Source of the DNA: Microglena sp. YARC
Lineage: Eukaryota; Chlorophyta; Chlorophyceae; Chlamydomonadales; Chlamydomonadaceae
Direction of reading: 5' to 3'
Length of the DNA: 64,000 nucleotides
Assembly: GCA_022414725.1 (NCBI GenBank)
Contig: CM039464.1
Location: 32,075,965 to 32,139,964, forward strand
The position numbers and the translations under genes are program-made. Below the pieces are notes generated by a model. The model was given only the letters and a program-made list of their open reading frames with translations, made no database searches and was not told the origin of the DNA. How positions within the stretch are numbered: position 1 is the stretch's first letter; each line of letters opens with the position of its first letter. Below, one piece after another: positions 57,002 through 64,000 of this stretch.

Positions 57002-58274
57002 ATGAACTCAAGCAGTATTGAGCTAAGGAAAACTCGCAACGTTGTCAGGAGAAAGTCAGACGTTATGGCGCAGTCCACAAAGCCGCGACTTTTCTCGAGT
57101 CAAGTGCAAAGATACGATATGTCGACTTGTTTACGGATAACCTCTATCATCCTGTTTGCTGTAGCAGCTACTACTGTATACTGCCTCTACGGGCAGAGGG
57201 CGCCATCAAAGAGCGGCGATGTACTTGATTCCAACGTATGCGATAGGCAATGCAGGTTCGTGTCTTGTGGACGATATTGCTTCTTTGCTTTCTCGCTTTG
57301 TACCCTTTGACCGTTCGTTGGAGATTAGTTAGAAGACCTATTAGGATGTTGTGGAGTAAGCTTGTGTTGGTTCCATCAACAATGGCCTGTCTAAGACAGT
57401 GCAATGCAATGTTGCCTGCAATTCTTCATTCCTGCGCATGAGCGAGAGTGTCGTGACGCAGTTTGTGTTTGCTTGCTGCAGGTACCACGTTTCTGAATCC
57501 AGTTTTTACGACAGAACCATCACTGGCGAAAAGTTTTTCGACTTCGAGTTTCTCGCATATCGCTGCCGATGCTTCAAGGATGGAGAGTCAATAAATGGTG
57601 GCAATGATTGGCGAGCCATGGTCCCAATATCCGGGGTGCCTTACACATCCCCCAAAGCTTGGAATTCGTCAAACTTCTGGTCGGGGGATTTCAACTCGCA
57701 GCTTGTATGCGCACAAAGAGAGGGACAACCAACAGCTATCTCACTGCTGAGGTCGGACGTAGATGCTAAAACCGACACAACACTGCACTGCGGGCAATGC
57801 GCCGCTTGCAGTAATTTGCACGACATGGAGGTGATGTATCGGACTCGAGACAATATTACCGCTGCGGTGACTGCCTGCTCGGCTGCCTTCGCTAAGCCCA
57901 AAATCCTGGGGGGGCATCACAATCTAGTCCAGCTTGTGGACTGTCTGATAACTTCTGGCGTTGACTTCACGACAGAAGGCAGATCCTGGGAGCAGCCCGA
58001 TGGAAAGCCAACGTGCATGGATTGCTGGACTGATAATATTATGTCCACCTCGACGCAGTGCAAGCTTGAGCCGGACTGCATCAAGAAGTTTTTCGACTCT
58101 TCCAACGATGGCAACTTTTCTGGCTGTCTCAAGTGCGACGAGAAGCACAGTGGTCCAGAGTTTATCCGATGTGCTGGTGCCAATCGCAGGTCCACCGGTA
58201 TACAATCGGATATCACACGCCAGAGTAATGAGATTTGTGAGATCGGGTATTACTCAAATCGCACGCGAAAGTAG
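57002..58274 (+). CDS. Unrecognised cysteine-rich, probably single-pass membrane or secreted protein, 2 exons, 348 aa
   Basis: Exons 57002-57255 and 57482-58274 (1,047 nt, TAG stop); the junction completes an Arg codon (AG + G). The N-terminus is basic (about residues 1-35) and followed by a hydrophobic segment TSIILFAVAATTVYCLYG (about 45-62), which would act as a signal anchor. The rest is hydrophilic and rich in cysteines arranged in CxxC pairs: CGQCAAC, CMDCW, CLKCDEK, with C-rich RYRCRCF-like spacing earlier. Several NxS/T sites (NSS, NIT, NFS, NRT) fit passage through the ER. I do not recognise a named domain. The start at 57002 is the first Met giving a compact anchor; the frame is open to 56831. 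The second exon is the best unbroken coding stretch in this part of the window and is free of repeats. Confidence 0.75.
57325..57400 (+). repeat. Dispersed GATTGGAAGACC family inside the intron
   Basis: GAAGACC..TAGGATGTTGTGGAGTAAGC then TCAACAATGGCCTGTCT. Similar sequence is at 43656-43727 (COX15 intron 1) and in degraded form at 40120-40215. Confidence 0.6.
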
Positions 58275-59990
58275 TATACTCAGCCATGTATAGAACGTAG
58301 TACGTAGCAGGCTACGTAGGAACATAGTACGTAGCTGGGTACATAGCACACGTGTAATGTGACTTACTATGTAAATAAAGAGGTTATAGAATAATGCTTG
58401 TCTTAGATCTTGCTTTGCTTTGAATTGTTCATAGTACTGGTGCGTTTAATTTGGTTTATTGAAAGGATTGCCGCAGACGGCGAAATCATGAATGGCCTGA
58501 TCATGACCATGGAATGTAACATAATCCCCCTGGAGTTCTGGCCCTCTATTCTCTCCATCTATCTGTACTGTATTGTTTTCTACCTACGGCTGGATGCTGA
58601 AGTGCCGGCATATAGAAGTATAGAACCTTGTTACAATTATTCTTATTACACAGCCTAAGATGTCGTCACAGATGGGATCAAAAGAAGCAGAGTACCTTAC
58701 GTGCGTGTTGGGAGGGGGACCCATCCTTTCTTCTGAAGAAACACAATCACTCGGAATCACAATAAGCTTAGGATGGCCATACCACCACACCAGTAGACAC
58801 GCCCGGAGGAATAAAGCACACCATAGAATCACAGATCCTCGTATGCATATATCACACGGGCAGCCAATCCCGTGATACAAACTGATATGTCCTTCATTAT
58901 CTTGGATACTGGAAGTCCGGTACATTACATTTCAAATTTGCTAGATGCAGACCACTGTCGGAAATGTTGATCCAAATTCAAAAACAGACGTGCTCTGAAT
59001 GAACATACCAAATAAGAGTGATACAGCTAATGTTATAAGTCCCTTTAGCCTATTCGGCCTACCCAAGGACTGTAACATACATACATAATATACATACACT
59101 CTAACTTCACCAAGCGTCAATAAGACGGACTCCCCCAAATTTGCGCCAGAGACGCAACGGTCTGCCAGGATCTGCGTCTGAGACGCAAGACACAGTGTTT
59201 TGAACAACCCTGGTTGAGGTGAAACAAGGGGCAGACAAACCTCAAGGTCATGCAAGTTAGCCTCACATTTTGTTTAGGCCTTAGGGTGAACACATTTATG
59301 TGTTTAGGACCTTGGCACAAATTGCAGCGGCACATGCCGAACAACAAAAAATCACTCCTGTTCTAATATGACATTATCACTGTTTCTGTAATAGCCTATA
59401 TAGTAGACTCTTCTTGACAAACGGCACCACTATGTCAAGGGTTGTTTTTAGAACCTTGGCACAAATTGCAGAGGAACTTGCCGGAAACAACAAGCAGATA
59501 CTCCTACCCCTAACAATATATTATAACTGTTTCTGTAATAGCCTATATAGTAGACTCTTCTTGACAAACGGCACAAGCCTTTCCAGGGACCTACACTATA
59601 AATACATATATACTTGCATATATATATATATATATATATATCCAGGAGAGTGGTGTAGTAGTGTTTATACCGGCCCGCATTGAGGGATCTACCTCAGTTT
59701 AACACCTGTACTACCGTGGTTTTCTTTTATAAGTAGCTTCTCAAGCCATCCACTGTGCTACACCCAAATATTTCAGCACTTCTGGACAGCTGATTGTGTC
59801 GGCTTCAAGGTGCACTATGCTGCGTTATATTAAGCTGAATAGCAAGTCAGGAGAGCAGCCTAGAAGCTGCTGCTTCCAGCGCAAAATAAAAACTATGCCG
59901 CACTAATGCCAGCAGTGGAGTTGCCAATACCTTAGGTTTTGGCGTCGGCCGAGGCCTTTGTCCCACGCAACCTGCGCATGCACCTGGGCC
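58275..59990. other. Intergenic region after the cysteine-rich gene
   Basis: ACGTAGTACGTAGC-type short repeats just after the stop (58290-58350) and a TGTAA at 58353, the usual green-algal polyadenylation signal. An ACAGTCCAGG fragment (minus) at 59038-59078; a 3' half of a hAT-like MITE ending TTGAACAACCCTG at 59217; a ~145-bp direct duplication (59310-59430 and 59450-59575) with GCCTATATAGTAGACTCTTC; TA microsatellite at 59618-59641. No gene seen. Confidence 0.5.
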
Positions 59991-60004
59991 AGTCACCTCA
60001 GGTT

Positions 60005-60445
60005 ATACTACCCATGTCAACTCCGCCTGCAGACTGTGAGCAGTCTGAAGGCTGATAGACCATGCAACCCAACCAAAGCGATCATTGCTGGCTTGGCTTG
60101 GCCTGGCCTGTAGAATGTGAGAAGCCCGAAGGCTTGTAGGCCACGTAATCCAACCAAAGCAATAATTGTTGGCTTGGCTTGGCTTGGCCTGCAGACGGTG
60201 AGTAGCCTGAAGGCTGATTGACCATGCAATCCAAAGCAATCATTTTTGGCTTTGCTTGGCTTGGCCTGCAGACTGTGAGCAGCCTGGAGGCTTGTAGACC
60301 ATGCAATCCAACCAAAGCAATCATGTTTGGCTTGGCTTGGCCTGCATACGGTGAGTTGCCTGAAGGCTGATAGACCATGCAATCCAACCATAGCAATCAT
60401 TGTTGGCTTGGCTTGGCCTGCAGACTGTTAGCAGCCTGAAGGCTT
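60005..60445. repeat. 60-65-bp tandem array, 6-7 copies
   Basis: Units of TTGGCTTGGCTTGGCCTGCA, GACTGTGAGCAGCCTGAAGG, CTGATAGACCATGCAATCCA and ACCAAAGCAATCAT. Confidence 0.9.
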
Positions 60446-60955
60446 GTCAACCACGTAATCGCAGCAAAAATAAAAAGTGCAGCTGGCAGGGGCCAGCATT
60501 GGGGTCAGGGGTAGGAGCCGCGGAATAAAGCAAGAGCTAGACATCACAGCCATATATACGATATCACAGCCAGGGTAGTTCAAGCCAGATACGGACACAC
60601 AAGACTCACTTGGTTCTGTCAAGCTGCGGGCATATTTGGAGTCTAGTAGGACACCAGGAAAAATATAACCATTATAATTAACACGGACCACCCCCTAAGG
60701 ATTTTGGTTAATGTCCCACACTCCTGCAAACCTCTCCTGCAGAGTTTTTATTTTAGGCTACTAGCAGCAGCTTCTAGGCAGCTCCCTGAGCCAGCCACTG
60801 GGTTAAGCCTCAAAAATTCAGCGCCCCTAGATGGCTAATTACGTAAGCTTCAAGGTGCACTAGGTTGCTGTAGGTTTGGCTGATTAGCCAGCCAGGGAGG
60901 CTGCTGCTCTACTGCTGCTGCTGCTGCTGCTCGTAGCCGATAGGGATTGCCCACA
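60446..60955. other. Intergenic stretch, no gene seen
   Basis: Unique sequence with a dispersed CAGCAGCTTCTAGGCAGCTC piece at 60765 and CTG trinucleotides at 60913. Confidence 0.4.
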
Positions 60956-61360
60956 CAGATTGAACTTCCCCAATGACATGTATGTATGTATAACCCTCAT
61001 CGACTGTATCACAACTGGTCTGACAAAAAGAGCCACAGACCCAGGCTTTGTCCTGCAAGCCTGGGTTAGACGGTATCACAACAACGGTATCAAGGCATGG
61101 ACCACTGATCCAGGCTTTGTCACGCAGGCCTGTACGGATTGAACATCCCTGACGACATGTATCACCCTATTAGATGGTATCACAACAACGGTATCAAGGC
61201 ATGGACCACTGATCCAGGCTTTGTCCTGAAAGCCCATACCGTTTGAACATCCACTACGACATGTATCACCCTATTAGACGGTATCGCAACAACGGTATCA
61301 CGGCAAGGCGACTGACCTAGGTTGTCTCGCAAGCTCGTACAGTTTGAACTTCCCCAATGA
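60956..61360. repeat. Loose tandem repeat with GGTATCACAACAACGGTATC
   Basis: Units include CCCAATGACATGTAT, GGTATCACAACAACGGTATC and ACCACTGATCCAGGCTTTGT. 61385-61450 is a dispersed CAGTGCAAGCAAACGGGC copy. Confidence 0.8.
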
Positions 61361-61489
61361 CATGTATTACCCCTCTTTGGTGGTTGGCCCCAGTGCAAGC
61401 AAACGGGCTGAACCCCTTAACCTCATACCTCGTAATAAGGCTATTTATACTATACTACTATTTATTAATTCATTTATTGACCACCCCAG

Positions 61490-61800
61490 ACAGGGTCGCA
61501 GCAGGAAGCACGTCATGTGCAGACCTGGAAATGTGTAACCTGTCTAACGGGTCACAGAAAGAAGCACGTCATGTGCAGACCTGGAAATGTCTAACCTGTC
61601 TAACGGGTCACAGCAGGAAGCACGTCATGTGCAGACCTGAAAATGTGTAACCTGTGTAACCTGTCAAACAGGGGCACAGCAGGTATCACATCATGTGTGG
61701 ACCTGGAAATGTCTTTGGACTGTCTTACCTGTCGAACAGGGGCACAGCAGGCATCACGTCATGTGCAGACCTGTAAATGTCTTTGGACTGTCTAACCCGC
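61490..61800. repeat. 60-65-bp tandem array, 5 copies
   Basis: CACAGCAGGAAGCACGTCAT, GTGCAGACCTGGAAATGTCT and AACCTGTCTAACGGG. On the minus strand each unit has CAG-GTCTGCACATGACGTG, so these could also be exon-edge copies of the gene to the right, but I cannot identify a parent exon. Confidence 0.85.
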
Positions 61801-61824
61801 TTAATTTGCTCCCTGAGTCCCTGG

Positions 61825-62010
61825 TTTCCGTGGGTATCGCACGGGGGGACTTGGAATTAGAAGATGGTGAGCAGCCCAGAAAAAACATGGCTGGGAAAGC
61901 ATGTAACAATTCCAATTCCTTTCCGTAGGTACCACACAGGGGGTCTTACAATTGGAAGACGGTGAGCAGCCCAGAGTTGTCTGAGAAAACATGTGACAAT
62001 TCAAATTCAA
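61825..62010. repeat. Two ~105-bp direct copies
   Basis: TTTCCGTGGGTATCGCACGG..GAAGATGGTGAGCAGCCC and TTTCCGTAGGTACCACACAG..GAAGACGGTGAGCAGCCC. The second has a plausible acceptor and donor on the plus strand around a 33-nt segment; no parent gene is known. Confidence 0.6.
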
Positions 62011-62035
62011 GTGGTTCAGGCTTTACCCTCCCCAT

Positions 62036-62520
62036 TTACCTCCTCCTCTTCAGGCGCTTCACAGATAGATGGCCCTGCTGGAAACAATGAAACAATTGCA
62101 TGGATGGAACAGCGTGAAGTTCATACCATGAAGCTCTGATTCAGGCTTTGCCCTCCCCATTTGCCTCCTCCTCCTCCTCCAGCGCCTCGAAGACAGACAG
62201 CCCTGCTGGAAACGATGGCATGCTTGCCTGGATGGAACGACGTGAAGTTCATACCATGAAGCTCTGATTCAGGCTTTGCCCTCCCCATTTGCCTCCTCCT
62301 CCTCCAGCGCCTCGAAGACAGATGGCCCAGCTGGAAACGATAAATCAATTGCCTGGATTGAACGGCGTGAAGTTTATGCCATGCATCACTACCCCAGGCT
62401 TGGCCCTTTCCATTTGCCTCCTCCTCCTCCTCCTCCTCCTTCTCCAGCGCCTCAATCATAGATGCCCCTGCTGGAAACGATGGCATGCTTGCCTGGGTGA
62501 AACGGCGTGAAGTTCATGCC
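62036..62520 (-). repeat. Tandem copies related to the 3' part of the minus-strand exon at 62534-63196
   Basis: Four units of ~120 bp (minus strand) carry TTTCCAGC.GGGC.ATCTGT then CTTCGAGGCGCTGGAGGAGG. The first part matches TTTCCAGCTGGGCCATGTAT inside the exon at about 62765-62746. The GAG/CTC trinucleotide parts vary in length. Confidence 0.7.
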
Positions 62521-62533
62521 ATGCATATCTGAT

Positions 62534-63196
62534 CTAGACGTTATCCTCCCCTTTAACCTCCCTGTCAACCTCTGCATTGATCTCCTCTTTAACCTTCTCT
62601 TTAATCTTTCTGCCTCCCTTCCCTTGAATTTTCCCGTCAACCCTTGCATTCATCTCCTCTATTTCCGCCTCTTTAATCTTCCAGTCAACCTTTCCGTCAA
62701 TCCCCGCATTAATCTCTTCTGCGTCCGCCGATCTTGACTCTTGGATACATGGCCCAGCTGGAAATGATGCCGTGCTCGTTGAGAACAGTGTCGTGCTCGT
62801 TGGTAACGATGAGGAGCTCGGTGCAGCCGATGTCATGCTTGCGCTCCGTGCGATTGGCAAGTTTTGGTAGCTGTTCTGGGCGCTGGCCTGCATCGACATT
62901 GTGTCTGAGTTTGCGTCCGAGTCTCCTTGCAGTACAACCGACAGCGTCTTCAGTTCTGGCTGGTCATCCCTTCCAGGACTGACCACACGGGTACCAACAG
63001 GACTAGTCATACTCATGTCCAATGAGGGGCAAACCGAACTACCAACTAGAGAGCCCCGCCGGGAAGAGGCCATCACCAATAAGCTTGATGGTGGTTTGGA
63101 GTTACGCTGGAAGATCTCAGTGCCATCGTCCACAGGCTCCGGCACGGGAGATTTCAGGTCAGGCCGGTCCTTCAGCTCCGGGCTGTACCCGAAGAC
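62534..63196 (-). CDS. Internal exon of an unrecognised minus-strand gene (partial)
   Basis: Open on the minus strand from the acceptor TACTTGCAG (exon begins at 63196) to a stop at 62534; the real exon may end earlier at a donor I cannot place. The product begins VFGYSPELKDRPDLKSPVPE, continues with a Ser/Thr/Pro-rich, probably disordered stretch, and ends in a charged, heptad-like tail (EEINAGIDGKVDWKIKEAEI) that may be repeat-derived. It joins in phase with the candidate exon 63985-63922. No domain recognised; tandem copies of its 3' half follow, as with exons of the better-known genes. Confidence 0.5.
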   Translation of the reverse strand, partial: VFGYSPELKDRPDLKSPVPEPVDDGTEIFQRNSKPPSSLLVMASSRRGSLVGSSVCPSLDMSMTSPVGTRVVSPGRDDQPELKTLSVVLQGDSDANSDTMSMQASAQNSYQNLPIARSASMTSAAPSSSSLPTSTTLFSTSTASFPAGPCIQESRSADAEEINAGIDGKVDWKIKEAEIEEMNARVDGKIQGKGGRKIKEKVKEEINAEVDREVKGEDNV

Positions 63197-63216
63197 CTGC
63201 AAGTAGGGTTTGTATG

Positions 63217-63335
63217 TATGTTACAGTCCAGGGGTAGGCCAAATAGGCTAAAGGGACTTGACCAACCGTGATAGGAAGGGCTTAAAAAGAAAAATCATTG
63301 TTGAACTGAACCCCAAACAATCGTTTGAGGGTGTG
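63217..63335 (+). repeat. Interspersed repeat, ACAGTCCAGGGG family, near full length
   Basis: TGTATGTATGTTACAGTCCA through CATTGTTGAACTGAACCCC and AAACAATCGTTTGAGG, inside the intron between the two minus-strand exons. 63740-63830 shares AGCCAACACTTTCCGCCA with about 15560, another dispersed piece. Confidence 0.8.
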
Positions 63336-63921
63336 ACACCAGGGTTGTTGTTAAGGAAAGAAACCCATGTCTGTACGTTGTTGTAGATTTCCAAATTTTG
63401 CCTGAAAAAGTCGAGTTACGACTTACGACCTACGATTGTCGATTCCACATCATCTGCTGAATCGATTTAACACACGCCCTACTGGGCGGTCTACTTTATG
63501 TAGACAAGTGTTATGTATTTAATGAAGATGTCAATGCCTAAGACGTCGAGTAGCTTGAGCATGCTCCAGCCATGTAATCAAGGACAAGTTGAAGTTGACA
63601 GTTATTTTTGCGGAGCCCCCCCTTAAGGAGGGGGGAAGCCCCCAGAGTCACCCCGTTGTCCATTTGTCTGTCAGTCGGCTCGTAATCCCGGTCCTTACTG
63701 GCCCCAGGCCTTGTCGTTAACCCTGGCTTCTTTCCGCTGCACTTGATTCCGGTGCCACCTGCCACTCTGATAGCCAACACTTTCCGCCAATTTCCCCCGT
63801 CTCTTGCGGCGCGCCTAGGACTTGTATTTGTTACTTCCTACCTCGAAGTCATGCTTGTACATCTCATATACGATGTCCTTACATGGAAGTTATGCTTGTA
63901 GCGTATTCATTTGTTGATCAC

Positions 63922-63985
63922 CAGGCTTGCGCTCAAACTGATGGCCAGTGCCTCATGCAGACTTGGCTCACGAAGCTCATTGCAC
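63922..63985 (-). CDS. Candidate exon of the same minus-strand gene
   Basis: On the minus strand, AG at 63987-63986, then 64 nt (1 + 21 codons) reading CNELREPSLHEALAISLSAS plus L, then donor GTGATC. It ends in phase 0, which is what the exon at 63196 needs. Short and without a recognised domain, so tentative. Confidence 0.4.
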
Positions 63986-64000
63986 CTAGTGTGCGTACAC

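Noticed and set aside
58410..58658. 82-codon hydrophobic ORF
   Set aside because: No homology, splice context or codon signal; likely chance in AT-rich intergenic DNA.
60571..60600. CAGGGTAGTTCAAGCC as a further hAT-like terminus
   Set aside because: No matching inverted end or 8-bp duplication found nearby.
63340..63725. CAGGGTTGTTG..GTTAACCCTG as a TIR element
   Set aside because: Only about 7 terminal bases pair and flanking 8-mers differ.

Overview
The window looks like nuclear DNA of a photosynthetic eukaryote, most likely a green alga. Genes are broken by GT-AG introns. The adenylate kinase has the plant organellar type of LID. Interstitial TTTAGGG/CCCTAAA (plant-type telomere) motifs occur in introns. 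A repeat-rich prasinophyte such as Cymbomonas is my guess at the organism, but that is inference from gene style and repeat load, not something the sequence proves. Recognised coding sequence is only about 11% of the window.

Layout: (1) 1-4647, minus strand: 5' part of a P4-ATPase lipid flippase (three exons, running off the left edge), with a 1.2-kb non-autonomous hAT-like element in intron 2. (2) 5550-21479, plus strand: organellar adenylate kinase, five exons giving 307 aa spread over 16 kb; intron 1 alone is 9.4 kb and holds about 190 copies of a 37-bp minisatellite. (3) 23257-39876, plus: 3'(2'),5'-bisphosphate nucleotidase (SAL1/HAL2/CysQ family), eight exons, 306 aa. (4) 42353-54344, plus: COX15 heme A synthase, eight exons, 513 aa. 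(5) 57002-58274, plus: an unrecognised cysteine-rich single-pass membrane or secreted protein, two exons, 348 aa. (6) about 62534-63985, minus: exons of an unrecognised gene running off the right edge. The remaining sequence is tandem arrays, short interspersed repeats, TIR elements and tRNA-derived SINE copies. The genes are ordinary housekeeping genes (lipid transport, nucleotide and sulfur metabolism, cytochrome oxidase assembly) with no obvious shared pathway.

The striking signal is in the introns. At well over fifteen exon edges the flanking intron holds tandem copies of that same edge. Downstream of an exon the copies are [exon 3' end + GT donor + intron start]. Upstream of an exon they are [intron end + AG acceptor + exon 5' start]. 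Copy number runs from 1 to about 24. Copies are diverged, and the copy joined to the intact exon body keeps the catalytic residues and the right splice phase. The introns therefore seem to have grown by tandem duplication across splice junctions, leaving rows of decoy or alternative splice sites. All exon joins given here come from reading phase and family motifs; none is backed by transcript data.
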